This document shows, in pieces, positions 20,660-30,177 of a DNA stretch of 64,000 nucleotides. Numbering within the stretch: the first letter of the stretch is position 1; each line of letters opens with the position of its first letter. The position numbers and the translations under genes were made by a program. The notes beneath the pieces are model-generated. The model was not told the DNA's origin. It saw nothing but the letters and a program-made list of their open reading frames with translations, and searched no databases. This stretch comes from Fen-1254 sp963778945. Lineage in GTDB: Bacteria > Bacteroidota > Ignavibacteria > UBA10030. The stretch spans positions 217,606 to 281,605 of the forward strand of contig CAVZWL010000008.1 of NCBI GenBank assembly GCA_963778945.1, read 5' to 3'.

Positions 20660-20965
20660 ATGAAATGGTATCATTATGCCGCCTGCTTATTGGCAGGCAT
20701 TCTCCTTACTAATGCCGTTCCGCATTTTGTGCACGGTATATCCGGCGATAGTTTTCCGACTCCATTTGCGAATCCGCCGGGCAAGGGATTATCCTCTCCG
20801 CTCCTCAATGTTCTATGGGCTCTCGCTAATCTTCTTATCGGTTATATACTTTTGCGGATAGGTAAGGTTTCCCGAACGAATAAATGGAGTCTTCTCGCTT
20901 TTTTTGCGGGTGTCGTCTCTCTAAGCATAGTGTCAAGCATAGTCTTCGCCGATAAAATGCACTAA
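20660..20965 (+). CDS. Small membrane protein of unknown function
   Basis: This 101-residue protein has about three hydrophobic segments: WYHYAACLLAGILLTNAVPH, then NVLWALANLLIGYILL, then LLAFFAGVVSLSIVSS. Between them lies FVHGISGDSFPTPFANPPGK, a loop that looks conserved in unrelated proteobacterial proteins as I remember them. GAGGAG sits nine bases before the ATG at 20660; an upstream in-frame ATG lacks an SD and would add 15 non-hydrophobic residues. Function unknown. Confidence 0.65.
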   Translation: MKWYHYAACLLAGILLTNAVPHFVHGISGDSFPTPFANPPGKGLSSPLLNVLWALANLLIGYILLRIGKVSRTNKWSLLAFFAGVVSLSIVSSIVFADKMH

Positions 20966-21074
20966 AAATTTTATTGTCATGCATCATTCTCATGGTCAAG
21001 TACGGATAAAATCATGAGGTTATCGCAGGTATTGGTCGAACGGGGAATATTTCAGGTGATGAGCAGAGGTTGCA

Positions 21075-21584
21075 ATGGATTTTAATCAATACGGTGCTGT
21101 TCTTTTCGATTGGGGGGATACAATAATGAAAGACTTCCCGGGCAAAACCGGGAAAATGTGCGATTGGGATATTGTAGAAGAAATTCCCGGCGCGAAAAAA
21201 ACATTAACGGAATTGTCAAAGATAATAAAATGTTATCTTGCCACCAGCGCCGAAGATTCGACGAAAGCGGACATTATTAAAGCTCTTAAAAAAATCGAGT
21301 TGGACAGATATTTTACCGATATATTCTGCTTTAGAGAGATTGGCTGTAAAAAAACTGACAGCCGGTTTTATACAGGTGTCATAAAAAAATTAAAAATCGA
21401 TGCAGGGAAAATAATTATGGTCGGGAACGATTTGGAAAATGACGTTCTCGTTCCAAAAAGCTGCGGGATAAAAGCGATACTTTTTGATTCCAATAATACG
21501 TATGATGCGTATCATGGAGAAAAAATAAAACGACTGACAGAATTGCTGCCGGACCGGTTCAAAAAAGGAGAAGTCCATCGATGA
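21075..21584 (+). CDS. HAD-superfamily hydrolase
   Basis: This 169-residue protein has all four haloacid dehalogenase motifs: the nucleophile motif FDWGDT (D at about 11 and 14), the serine or threonine region CYLATSAED, the lysine in GCKKTDSRFY, and the acidic motif VGNDLENDV. With only a small insertion it belongs to the phosphatase group, acting on a small phosphorylated metabolite in the cytosol. The first motif has W in place of the usual hydrophobic residue at position +1. The substrate cannot be told from sequence. AGAGG precedes the ATG. Confidence 0.85.
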   Translation: MDFNQYGAVLFDWGDTIMKDFPGKTGKMCDWDIVEEIPGAKKTLTELSKIIKCYLATSAEDSTKADIIKALKKIELDRYFTDIFCFREIGCKKTDSRFYTGVIKKLKIDAGKIIMVGNDLENDVLVPKSCGIKAILFDSNNTYDAYHGEKIKRLTELLPDRFKKGEVHR

Positions 21585-21697
21585 TTATAAATCCGATCGT
21601 ATACTGTCGGCGGTCGCGCAATAGTTGATGTTGCCGGAAAGAATAGAGGTCGAATAGATTGCACTCCTCGGCAAAAAATTACAAAGGAGCATACAAC

Positions 21698-23101
21698 ATG
21701 ATACATCCGGGAAGAATAAATCTCAGGTTTCTGATTGCGTCGGCGTTTTTTCTCGTATTCTCCTTGGGCTGTAAAGTCCGCGAAGAAAAATCTCATGCTC
21801 AAAAACAGGAAATTCAAATCAGCAGAGACAGCCTCAGAAAAGAAATTGAATATGTTTTAAACCGGGAACTGGACCTGTTTTACCCGCTCTGTCTGGATTC
21901 GATGTATGGCGGCTACACCAATCATATAAGTTATAAATGGCAGCTTGAGGATCCGCAGGACAAAATGATTGTCTCGCAGGCACGCCATGTCTGGACGCTG
22001 TCCAATGCGGCGATGTTCTATCCGGGGAAGAAGGAAAAATATTATGGGTATGCCTCCTGCGGATATAAATTTCTGCGGGATAAAATGTGGGATAAACAGT
22101 CGGGAGGATTTTTTAATCTGGTCGCCAGATCCGGCGAACCCATAAGTGAGGGCGGAAATTTAATAAAGCAGGCATACGGCAATGCTTTTGCAATATATGC
22201 GCTGGCCGCGTATTATAAAGCTTTTAAAGATACTTCTGCTTTAGGACTGGCCAAGAAGGCGTTTTACTGGATGGAGCAGCATAGCTATGATCCTCAATAC
22301 GGCGGCTATTTTCAGTTTTTGCAAAAAGATGGAACGCCTTTTCCGGACGGTTTCGAATCGACGCCGCCGAAGGATCAGAATTCATCGATTCATATTATGG
22401 AATCTTTCGCTGAATTGTACGGCGTCTGGCATGACCCCCTGCTCAAGGAAAGACTCGGTTCGCTCTTAAGAATAATACGTGATACAATCGTAACACAAAA
22501 GGGTTATATGAATTTGTTTTTTCAGCGAAATTGGACTCCGATATCCTACAGGGATGCAAGCAGATGGGAGCGCATGAAGAATCAGGATTTGGATTATGTA
22601 TCGTTCGGGCACGATATAGAAACGGCATACCTTCTGCTTGAGGCATCCGGCAAACTGGGCATTCATCAGGATACGGTTACGCTGAGAAGAGCAAAGAGAA
22701 TGGTGGATCATACAATAACAAACGGCTGGGATAATGAAAACGGGGGAATTTTTGACGGTGGATATTATTATAAAGGCGAGGAAAATAAAATAACAATAAT
22801 TAAAGAAACGAAAGAATTTTGGGCACAAGCAGAAGCGCAGAATTCACTGCTTATGATGTCTCAATTATTCCCCGGTGAAAAATCGTTCTATTATACTAAA
22901 TTCCTCGAAATGTGGGAATATAATAAGAAGTATGAGATAGATAATGAATACGGCGGGTGGTACTGGAGCGGACTCGATAAATCTCCTGCTGCAAAATATA
23001 GGCCGAAGGCAGACATCTGGAAAGCCGATTACCATTCATCAAGAGCAATGATCAACTGCTTGCGCAGACTGGATGATACAAAGATCGATGACTATAAGTA
23101 G
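21698..23101 (+). CDS. AGE-family (N-acylglucosamine / cellobiose 2-epimerase-like) lipoprotein
   Basis: This 467-residue protein has a lipoprotein signal (lipobox FSLGC, about residue 25) and an (alpha/alpha)6-barrel AGE domain. Typical segments are VSQARHVWTLSNAAMFYP, GHDIETAYLLLEASGK and GWDNENGGIFDGGYY. Cytosolic cellobiose 2-epimerases interconvert glucose and mannose at reducing ends. A lipid-anchored, exported member is less usual and points to extracytoplasmic glycan processing. AAAGGAG lies before the ATG at 21698, better than the upstream ATG. The histidines expected in the active site are present in general position, but I did not verify each. Confidence 0.75.
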   Translation: MIHPGRINLRFLIASAFFLVFSLGCKVREEKSHAQKQEIQISRDSLRKEIEYVLNRELDLFYPLCLDSMYGGYTNHISYKWQLEDPQDKMIVSQARHVWTLSNAAMFYPGKKEKYYGYASCGYKFLRDKMWDKQSGGFFNLVARSGEPISEGGNLIKQAYGNAFAIYALAAYYKAFKDTSALGLAKKAFYWMEQHSYDPQYGGYFQFLQKDGTPFPDGFESTPPKDQNSSIHIMESFAELYGVWHDPLLKERLGSLLRIIRDTIVTQKGYMNLFFQRNWTPISYRDASRWERMKNQDLDYVSFGHDIETAYLLLEASGKLGIHQDTVTLRRAKRMVDHTITNGWDNENGGIFDGGYYYKGEENKITIIKETKEFWAQAEAQNSLLMMSQLFPGEKSFYYTKFLEMWEYNKKYEIDNEYGGWYWSGLDKSPAAKYRPKADIWKADYHSSRAMINCLRRLDDTKIDDYK

Positions 23102-23283
23102 TCTATATCGGTTTCGGCGGTGTCTTTGATTAAAGCTCTAATCGTGAACAGGTAACTTACCTATGCGGATCGGAAAGAGACGCATAAAATTATTTTATCG
23201 ACTGAAAGAAGTGCTCAATTGGTCGATATCGTTCGTAAACCTAAGAGTCGGCGTCAGGTGATGGTGATCGATAACAGACAGTT

Positions 23284-23457
23284 GGAGTCGCAGCGGCTCT
23301 TGTTGCTGAAGAATTAACGGCAGGCAGATACACGCGTCGGTGGAATGCAGCAAAGATGCCGAGCGGGATTTATTTCTACAGGCTTACGGCGAATGCCGCC
23401 GCTTCGGGACGGGCCGGCTCCTATACGCAGACAAAGAGAATGGTTTTGCTCAAGTGA
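23284..23457 (+). pseudogene. Orphan T9SS sorting-domain fragment
   Basis: The frame from 23284 to the TGA at 23455-23457 reads ALVAEELTAGRYTRRWNAAK, then MPSGIYFYRLTANAAASG and TKRMVLLK at the end. This is the last two thirds of a type A T9SS C-terminal domain. No start codon, signal or body precedes it, and the normal NPFNPST beginning is absent. It is a truncated relic of a secreted protein, between the epimerase and ggt. Confidence 0.7.
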
Positions 23458-23550
23458 ACGCCAAATTCCTCAATCATCGAGGCCGGGAACGGCTTGCGGG
23501 AATACTTCATCTTTAACATGACGGCGCATTGCCAGTCCCTGGAGATCATA

Positions 23551-25227
23551 ATGAAAAACCAGCTTGTCATTTTTTCTTTGCTCATTCTTGTGCTTCCGGA
23601 TATTCTGCATTCTCAATCCAAGAACGGCATGGTTGTTTCGGCTGAGCCGATTGCCGCTCAAGCAGGGATTGAAATACTTAAGAGCGGCGGAAATGCAATC
23701 GATGCTGCAGCCGCTGTAGGTTTTGCGCTTGCCGTTACCTATCCGCAGGCGGGAAATATCGGCGGCGGCGGATTTATGGTTATCCGCATGGCAGACGGAC
23801 GGACAACGACGATTGATTATCGTGAAAAAGCGCCGATAAAAGCACGGAAGGATATGTTTCTGGATGACAAGGGGAACTATCTACCGGAAAAAAGTCAACA
23901 AGGGTACCTGTCATGCGGTGTTCCCGGCTCAGTTGCGGGATTGCTGCTCGCACTTGAGCGGTATGGAACGCTGAAAAGAGAAAAAGTACTGCAGCCTGCA
24001 ATCGAATTGGCAGAAAAAGGAATGAAGGTGAGCAGGTCTTTAGCACATGATCTCAAATCGTCTCTTCCCCGTTTTATGCCGTATAAATCGACATGCCGGG
24101 TTTTTCTTAAAGGCGGAAAACCGTACCAGCCGGGCGACACACTCTTTCAGCCCGACCTTGCGGCGACATTAAAACGCATCGTATCCGGCGGAACAGATGG
24201 TTTCTACAAAGGTAAAACAGCCGACCTGATCGCTGCGGAAATGCAGAGGGGCAATGGATTGATTTCGTATGATGATCTTGCTGCGTATCGAGCAATTGAA
24301 AGACCGCCGGTTATCGGTACGTATCACGGATATGAAATAGTTTCTATGGGACCGCCAAGCTCAGGCGGAATATTGCTTATCCAGATGCTCAATCTCTTAG
24401 AACAATACGATCTTACGGTATCAGGATTTGCATCGGCTCGTACGACGGCCTTCATGGCAGAAGCGATGAAGCTTGCCTATGCTGATCGAGCGGAATTCCT
24501 CGGAGATGCAGATTTCTATCCGGTTCCGACTGCAAAATTGATTTCAAAATCGTATGCGAACGAACGAAGAAAACTCATTGACTCAAACGCAGCGAAACCC
24601 AGCAGCGCTGTTTCACACGGCGCTCTTCAGCTGCAGGAACATAATGAGACGACGCATTATTCGGTTATCGATCGATGGGGAAATGCAGTGAGTGTAACGA
24701 CAACAGTCAATGATTGGTTTGGCAGCGGTATCATTGTCGATGGTGCAGGCTTTTTACTCAATACGGAAATGGATGATTTTTCTGCAAAGCCCGGTTCTCC
24801 GAATATGTTCGGTGTGACTGGAAGCGAAGCAAACGCAATTCAGCCTCAGAAGCGCATTCTGAGCAGCATGACGCCGACGATTGTGTCGAAAGATGGGAAA
24901 CCATACCTTATCGCCGGATCTCCGGGAGGCCCGACGATCATTACAACGGTACTGCAGGTTATTCTCAATGTCATCGATCATCATATGAATATTCAGCAAG
25001 CGGTTGATGCACCGCGGATTCATCATCAATGGCTGCCGGATACACTGTTGTACGAAAAATCGGGCCTTACAGATGAAGTGGTATTGAAATTGAAACATCT
25101 TGGATTCAAACCCATCGAAAGAAACGGTACTCAAGGCAATGTCGAAGCTATTCTGATCGATCCGAAAACAGGATTGTATGACGGCGTTTCCGATCGGCGC
25201 GGCAATGGAGCAGCGGCCGGATATTAA
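23551..25227 (+). CDS. ggt: Gamma-glutamyltransferase
   Basis: This 558-residue Ntn-hydrolase is exported through a signal peptide (KNQLVIFSLLILVLPDILHS). It is made as a proenzyme and cleaves itself before the catalytic threonine in NETTHYSVIDRWGNAVS. The large-subunit signature SGGNAIDAAAAVGFALAV and the conserved GGGGFMVIR are present, as is the C-terminal GSPGGPTIITTV. It hydrolyses glutathione or transfers its gamma-glutamyl group in the periplasm. I chose the ATG at 23551 (GGAG seven bases upstream) over one at 23494, which would push the signal peptide inward. It converges with the TonB receptor across a short gap with a terminator-like hairpin. Confidence 0.93.
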   Translation: MKNQLVIFSLLILVLPDILHSQSKNGMVVSAEPIAAQAGIEILKSGGNAIDAAAAVGFALAVTYPQAGNIGGGGFMVIRMADGRTTTIDYREKAPIKARKDMFLDDKGNYLPEKSQQGYLSCGVPGSVAGLLLALERYGTLKREKVLQPAIELAEKGMKVSRSLAHDLKSSLPRFMPYKSTCRVFLKGGKPYQPGDTLFQPDLAATLKRIVSGGTDGFYKGKTADLIAAEMQRGNGLISYDDLAAYRAIERPPVIGTYHGYEIVSMGPPSSGGILLIQMLNLLEQYDLTVSGFASARTTAFMAEAMKLAYADRAEFLGDADFYPVPTAKLISKSYANERRKLIDSNAAKPSSAVSHGALQLQEHNETTHYSVIDRWGNAVSVTTTVNDWFGSGIIVDGAGFLLNTEMDDFSAKPGSPNMFGVTGSEANAIQPQKRILSSMTPTIVSKDGKPYLIAGSPGGPTIITTVLQVILNVIDHHMNIQQAVDAPRIHHQWLPDTLLYEKSGLTDEVVLKLKHLGFKPIERNGTQGNVEAILIDPKTGLYDGVSDRRGNGAAAGY

Positions 25228-25365
25228 GAGGACAATTCTATCCATTTTTTAACTGCATTCTTTTTTAAAAACTGATATGGAAATCCATCGAGGTTATCCT
25301 GAGAACGATAAAAGGGTAAAACTACGTCAAAGGAAAGATTAAATTTTCTGCGACATTCGGCAAAT

Positions 25366-25402
25366 AAAGAAGACCAAGCACGTATCGATGCCTGGTCTTT
25401 CT
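25366..25402. terminator. Hairpin between converging ggt and TonB receptor genes
   Basis: AGACCAAGC at 25371-25379 pairs with GCCTGGTCT at 25390-25398 (one mismatch), followed by a T-rich run on the plus strand and preceded by an A-rich run. It could terminate transcription from both sides. Confidence 0.5.
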
Positions 25403-25470
25403 TCAGCGGCTGCAGCCGGATGCCGGGCACATTTTGACCCGTCATTCGGACGCAGATGAATTTCTTAATT

Positions 25471-27708
25471 CTATATCTTCAATCGCAGGCCTGCATAGAT
25501 CATTCTTCCGCTGATGGGTCCCCATACAAGCGAAGCATCAAAATATTGTGAACTTGGATGTTCCCAATCGAGAATCGGATTCGGCTGCATATAGTTAAAA
25601 ATATTTTCTGCACCTGCGTACAAATCAAATCCATCAGAAAAGCTGCGAGTAATCTGAGCATTGACCAAACCGTATGACGGCGACATATCCGGCATTTGCA
25701 ATCCGGCTGGATTTGCTGCCGTCGAAGGAATGCGTTTCGGACCGAACCACTGCAGCGTCGCATCGTACATCATCTGTGATTCGCTGCTTTCATCTTTTTC
25801 CGTCGAATAGGAGAGGTTCACTAAGGCGCGATGCTGCGAGCTGAACGGGCGTTCCATCCAGTTTCCGTCGATGAGCTGCCGGACATCAAGGTATCTATAT
25901 GCAGCACGCGTTTCGAAACGATCTAAGGGCTGCATATCAAGTTCTGCCTGCAAGCTGTTGGAATACGAACCGTTCGTTACTGAATAAAATCGAACCTGCC
26001 GGGGATTTGCATCAAGATCGGCTACAACTTGCTGATCGAATTGTGTTCTATAAGCATCGAACGTCAATGTCGCTTCATGATAATTTACTTCGAAATAATG
26101 CGTGACATTGAAACCGAAATTCCATGCCGATTCCTGTTTCAAACCATAGCCGAAAGATTCAGTCGGGATAATAACGGCAGTTCTCGCGCTTGCAAATGCA
26201 GTTGCATTTTCGGTGAATATATTTGCCGTTCGGTATCCGCGGCCTGCAGACAAACGAAGGACCCAGTCCTGCTGAGGCGTATACCGGATGTGCAGGCGCG
26301 GCGTTACCATGGTTCCGTATGCGTTATGTTCATCGACACGAATTCCGCCGATCATCGATAGGTCCTCATTCGGGGAAAACGTATATTCGATAAATTCTCC
26401 CGGGACGCGTTCAATTCGTTCGTATGGAATAAGGGCGAATGTTTCGTCAAACTGGTCAAATAAAAAACTTCCGCCGAATCGAAATTTGTGAATCCTGCCG
26501 ATATCGTACTGGTATAAAATATTAAGGTAACCGGTTTCCTCATCGCCGCTATAAGCGCGCGAACCGAACAGCGAGGAATTGCGATAACGATTGAACGACC
26601 ATTGCACGCCCAGACTTTTGTAGTCGGGACTCGAGAAAACAAATCCCGTCTTGCCGAAGAGCCGTATTTGTTCGACATAGGTTTTATAGAGATACGATTC
26701 GCCGGGTATCGCAACGGAATCGACAGTACCGCCTTGTTTGTGATCGTTCACGTATTGCGCTGCAATTTGACCCTGCAATCCGGAAGAATCGCTGTAGAAG
26801 AATCGCTGCAAAATATCGTACGTCGTAAACTTCGGCATGTCCAAAAAACGATCGTTATTTTCGTCAACTTCATGCTCTTGTGTGCTGACGTGGAGGAATG
26901 TTAACGATGAAAGATTATCATCTATAACACGGCGGAAATTGAGATTTCCTTCAAACCGCTGATCGAGGTTGCCGTAGAGATTTAAAAAAAGAGTTTTTTC
27001 CCGGGGATTTTGCGGCTTGCGCAGATCGACATCGATTTGGCCTGTGATCGATTCGTATCCGTTTGCAACGGAGCCGACTCCCTTTGAAACGTTAATGTTT
27101 TCGATCCACGAACCGGGTATGAATGATAATCCGGTGTTTGAGGAGAGACCGCGAATAAACGGGAGGTTCTCCATTGTCGTTTGCGTATAAATACCGGAAA
27201 GCCCGAGCATCTCAATTTGTTTTGTGCCGGTGATTGCATCGGTAAACGAAACATCGATGGATGCATTCGTTTGGAAGCTTTCGGAAAGATTGCAGCAGGC
27301 CGCTTTGAATAATTCTTTGCTCGTCAGGATTTGAACGCTGTGTGTGTTTAAGTAATCCATAGGCGCTGAGCTTCGTTCGCCGACAACATTGACGTCCTGG
27401 GCGGCTTTTGTTTCTTCTCGAAGAAGTATCCGAATATTTCGCTGATGAGCAATGATCAATGTATCGCTTCGATAACCGATATGGCTTGCAATCAATGTGC
27501 TGGATTGCGGCGAGAGCGGCAGGGAAAAACGGCCGCCCGTATCGGCAATTGTACCCGACGAAGTACTGAGCCAATAAATCTGTGTACCTGCGACCGGCGT
27601 TTCTTTTTGTTGTTCGTCTCGTTCCACGACTATTCCGCTCAGCGCTTGCTGGGCGCAAAGCGGAAAAGCTAGAAGAACGAGAACGATGATAGCAAATATC
27701 GTTCTCAT
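25471..27708 (-). CDS. TonB-dependent outer-membrane receptor, probably for a metal
   Basis: This 745-residue protein has a signal peptide (ending CAQQ), a CarboxypepD_reg-like domain (about residues 20-95, GTQIYWLSTSSGTIADTGGR) and a plug domain (about 110-230). The barrel follows (for example AGRGYRTANIF, and a C-terminal strand ending MIYAGLRLKI). It would bind a ligand outside and import it with TonB-ExbBD energy. The plug contains an unusual KAACCNLSESF with paired cysteines. It lies 23 bases downstream of an HMA-domain gene and near an HYC_CC_PP gene, an arrangement linked to copper or other heavy-metal handling in Bacteroidota. AAGGAG is a strong SD. The ligand is inferred from context only. 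Confidence 0.85.
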   Translation of the reverse strand: MRTIFAIIVLVLLAFPLCAQQALSGIVVERDEQQKETPVAGTQIYWLSTSSGTIADTGGRFSLPLSPQSSTLIASHIGYRSDTLIIAHQRNIRILLREETKAAQDVNVVGERSSAPMDYLNTHSVQILTSKELFKAACCNLSESFQTNASIDVSFTDAITGTKQIEMLGLSGIYTQTTMENLPFIRGLSSNTGLSFIPGSWIENINVSKGVGSVANGYESITGQIDVDLRKPQNPREKTLFLNLYGNLDQRFEGNLNFRRVIDDNLSSLTFLHVSTQEHEVDENNDRFLDMPKFTTYDILQRFFYSDSSGLQGQIAAQYVNDHKQGGTVDSVAIPGESYLYKTYVEQIRLFGKTGFVFSSPDYKSLGVQWSFNRYRNSSLFGSRAYSGDEETGYLNILYQYDIGRIHKFRFGGSFLFDQFDETFALIPYERIERVPGEFIEYTFSPNEDLSMIGGIRVDEHNAYGTMVTPRLHIRYTPQQDWVLRLSAGRGYRTANIFTENATAFASARTAVIIPTESFGYGLKQESAWNFGFNVTHYFEVNYHEATLTFDAYRTQFDQQVVADLDANPRQVRFYSVTNGSYSNSLQAELDMQPLDRFETRAAYRYLDVRQLIDGNWMERPFSSQHRALVNLSYSTEKDESSESQMMYDATLQWFGPKRIPSTAANPAGLQMPDMSPSYGLVNAQITRSFSDGFDLYAGAENIFNYMQPNPILDWEHPSSQYFDASLVWGPISGRMIYAGLRLKI

Positions 27709-27731
27709 AGAATTCTCCTTTTTGGAACGCG

Positions 27732-28073
27732 TTATTTTTTATCGGCGCGATAGAGACAGCACGGCGGAAGTTCGCTGTAGATGGAATCCGGCGTCTTATA
27801 TTTTTCCGTATCATGCCCTGCTAAAGCAATGCGATGTTCAAGGGAATCCAGAGAAATAAGAGAAGGAATGTACGCAAGAGTCAGGGATTTGGATTTTTTA
27901 TCCCATTTGGCAAACTTTACGCCTTTGATTTTGAGAGCGGATTCGATTCTGGCTTTGCATTGATTGCAATTGCCGGAAACCGCAATGTTCACCTGCAACA
28001 CGGCGTTATCTTGAGTGACAGAAGTAAATGTAAAAATTATGATAAGTGCGATGACTGCTAATATCGTTTTCAT
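27732..28073 (-). CDS. Exported heavy-metal-associated (HMA) domain protein
   Basis: This 113-residue protein has a signal peptide (KTILAVIALIIIFTFTSVTQ) and an HMA fold. The metal site is GNCNQCKARIE (CxxC, about residues 35-38). The C-terminus carries a further PPCCLYRADKK. It probably binds Cu(I) or another soft metal in the periplasm. GAGGAT precedes the ATG. It is the middle gene of three on the minus strand, 83 bases after the HYC_CC_PP gene and 23 bases before the TonB receptor, so it may accept metal from that receptor. Confidence 0.8.
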   Translation of the reverse strand: MKTILAVIALIIIFTFTSVTQDNAVLQVNIAVSGNCNQCKARIESALKIKGVKFAKWDKKSKSLTLAYIPSLISLDSLEHRIALAGHDTEKYKTPDSIYSELPPCCLYRADKK

Positions 28074-28156
28074 GATTATATCCTCGTTTAATATTCGTCA
28101 ATGATTGAACCGTGCACGCCATGTACAGGTTGTAAATCAGGGAAAGAGGGATATTC

Positions 28157-28537
28157 TCACACCAGCATGGTGCAATTGAGGATATAGATGGGCGAGTTAC
28201 CGGGCGGTGAATCGCCGGACGAAATCAAATGAACGATTCGTGCATCGATGTTTGGCAGCGCGAGCGGCTGAAATTCGATGAACTGTTGAATATCGAGAGC
28301 CGGCAAAGTCCATGATGCAGCGGCAATCTGGTTGTCCTGGATTTGAATAATGCGAAGTTCTGTTCTGCAGCAGCTCTTTTGTTGCGTGCTGCCGCAACAG
28401 CATGGATTTTCCGAAGAAGAGACGGGAAAGATGTCAATGGAGTCTATGGTATGACCGCAAAAATGCACCAATGTCGTTATACCGATGATAACGACAATAT
28501 ATAAACCGATAAACGATATGGAAAGAATTTGTTTCAT
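28157..28537 (-). CDS. HYC_CC_PP family protein
   Basis: This 126-residue protein has a single N-terminal hydrophobic segment (ISFIGLYIVVIIGITTLVHF). It is rich in cysteine and histidine: HFCGHTIDSIDIF, then NPCCCGSTQQKSCCRTE. This spacing (H-x-C, CC, CC) matches the HYC_CC_PP family of Bacteroidota, named for these motifs and often found with TonB receptors. It may be a metal-binding export partner. A TTG start 33 bases upstream is possible; I chose the ATG at 28537 because it places the hydrophobic segment at the N-terminus, although no strong SD is present. Confidence 0.7.
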   Translation of the reverse strand: MKQILSISFIGLYIVVIIGITTLVHFCGHTIDSIDIFPVSSSENPCCCGSTQQKSCCRTELRIIQIQDNQIAAASWTLPALDIQQFIEFQPLALPNIDARIVHLISSGDSPPGNSPIYILNCTMLV

Positions 28538-28802
28538 TTTTTTTCCGGCACAAGGAAAATACATTTCCAAAGTACCTTGCTGCCTTATAATATAGAGAAA
28601 TTATTGAGATATGCTGCAAAAATCTACGCAATAAGCCGTTTTCACCTGAATTTGCGGTTATTTTATTGTTTATGAGACTCATCAAGCATAAGCCAGAAAT
28701 TGGTACATACGGATTTACGATTAAGTAAAACCGGACTCGATGCTGCTGAGTTTCGGAACCTCATGCTATTTCTATAAACACGACCATGAGCAAGAAACAA
28801 AT

Positions 28803-28958
28803 ACCACCTTGCGAAGGTAGGGAAAACAATACACCTTGGAGGGTAGGGACCTTCGCAAGGTGGTGCCTCGAAAACCAAGATGCAGGACGCTTATTCAAAA
28901 CTCACCTTCGCAAGGTGGTGCCTCGAAAACCAGGATGCAGGACACTTATTCAAAACTC
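28803..28958. repeat. Palindromic repeat with two tandem 55-bp copies
   Basis: A 55-base unit beginning ACCTTCGCAAGGTGGTGCCT is present at 28849-28903 and 28904-28958 with two mismatches. A 16-base inverse copy of its start, ACCACCTTGCGAAGGT, lies at 28803-28818. The core ACCTTCGCAAGGT is nearly its own reverse complement. The flanking 28,570-29,118 region has no supported gene. Confidence 0.85.
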
Positions 28959-29118
28959 AATCCTTTTATTCTTCAGAAAATGATGAAAAAGAAAATCCAT
29001 ACTATCGTCACATAGGCCGATCCTTTACATCGGTATCTCCTCAAGAAGGATTCTCCTGCTCCTTAATTTATGGTCATCTATATTTACGACGCAACACATC
29101 AGTGATAGGAACAGCCGC

Positions 29119-30168
29119 TTACAAAGGAGCGCTAAAATATCTTTCTTTCAACCATAAGGAAACATTCACCAAACCGATAAGAACAGGCACCTCGACCAGC
29201 GGGCCGATAACTGCTGCAAATGCAACGCCGGAGTTAATGCCGAAAACTGAGATCGAGACTGCTATGGCTAACTCAAAGTTATTGCTTGCAGCGGTAAATG
29301 ATAGTGTTGCGGACTTTGCATAATCGGCTCCCGCCTTCTTTGCAAAAAAGAATGAAATGAAAAACATCAAGACGAAGTATACAACAAGAGGAATGGCAAT
29401 GCGTAATACATCCATGGGAATTTTAACAATATATCCGCCTTTCAGCGAAAACATAACCACAATCGTAAATAAGAGCGCAATAAATGTCACCGGCGAGATT
29501 TTAGGAATGAATTTCTGTTCGTACCATTGCTTTCCTTTAAGCCGCAGCATTGTGAATCTGGTTATTATTCCTGCAAAGAAAGGAATGCCAAGATAAATAA
29601 AGACGCTTTGAGCTATCTGTGCGATTGTAATATCCACCGCAAATGTCCGCAACCCCATCCATGACGGAATGACCGTCAGAAACACATATGCGTAGACAGA
29701 AAAAAACAGCACTTGAAATATTGAATTAAACGCAACAAGTCCGGCAGCATATTCCGTATCTCCTTTTGCCAGATCGTTCCATACTATGACCATGGCGATG
29801 CAGCGGGCAAGTCCGATGATGATCAGTCCCGCCATATATTCCGGATATCCGCGGAGAAAAATAATCGCGAGAACAAACATCATCACCGGTCCGACAAGCC
29901 AGTTTTGGACGAGTGAAAGCGCAAGCACTTTCGTGTTTTTGAACACATCCCCGAGTTCTTCATACTTTACTTTTGCCAGCGGGGGATACATCATCAGAAT
30001 CAAACCAACCGCGATGGGAATGTTGGTTGTGCCGGACTGAAAGGTACTCCAGAAGCCCGCAAGAGCCGGGAAGAGATATCCCGACAGCACGCCAAAGACC
30101 ATTGCAAGAAATATCCAGAGTGTCAAATAGCGGTCAGCGAATGAAAGCCGCTTTATTGCATTTTGCAT
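29119..30168 (-). CDS. acr3: Arsenite efflux transporter, ACR3 family
   Basis: This 349-residue inner-membrane protein has about ten helices. The conserved cysteine region GLARCIAMVIVWNDLA, essential in ACR3 proteins, is intact, as is SFTAASNNFELAIAVSISVF. It exports arsenite, often driven by the proton gradient. It lies nine bases after arsC on the same strand, with an SD-like GAGGAT before the ATG, so the two form an operon. The length and helices agree with ACR3 and not with the longer ArsB. Confidence 0.95.
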   Translation of the reverse strand: MQNAIKRLSFADRYLTLWIFLAMVFGVLSGYLFPALAGFWSTFQSGTTNIPIAVGLILMMYPPLAKVKYEELGDVFKNTKVLALSLVQNWLVGPVMMFVLAIIFLRGYPEYMAGLIIIGLARCIAMVIVWNDLAKGDTEYAAGLVAFNSIFQVLFFSVYAYVFLTVIPSWMGLRTFAVDITIAQIAQSVFIYLGIPFFAGIITRFTMLRLKGKQWYEQKFIPKISPVTFIALLFTIVVMFSLKGGYIVKIPMDVLRIAIPLVVYFVLMFFISFFFAKKAGADYAKSATLSFTAASNNFELAIAVSISVFGINSGVAFAAVIGPLVEVPVLIGLVNVSLWLKERYFSAPL

Positions 30169-30177
30169 CTCATATCC

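Noticed and set aside
25224..25445. 73-codon minus-strand ORF between ggt and the TonB receptor
   Set aside because: It overlaps the ggt end and a terminator-like hairpin, with no recognisable family; it may be chance.
28880..29323. 147-codon plus-strand ORF
   Set aside because: It begins in tandem repeats and ends inside the acr3 antisense strand.
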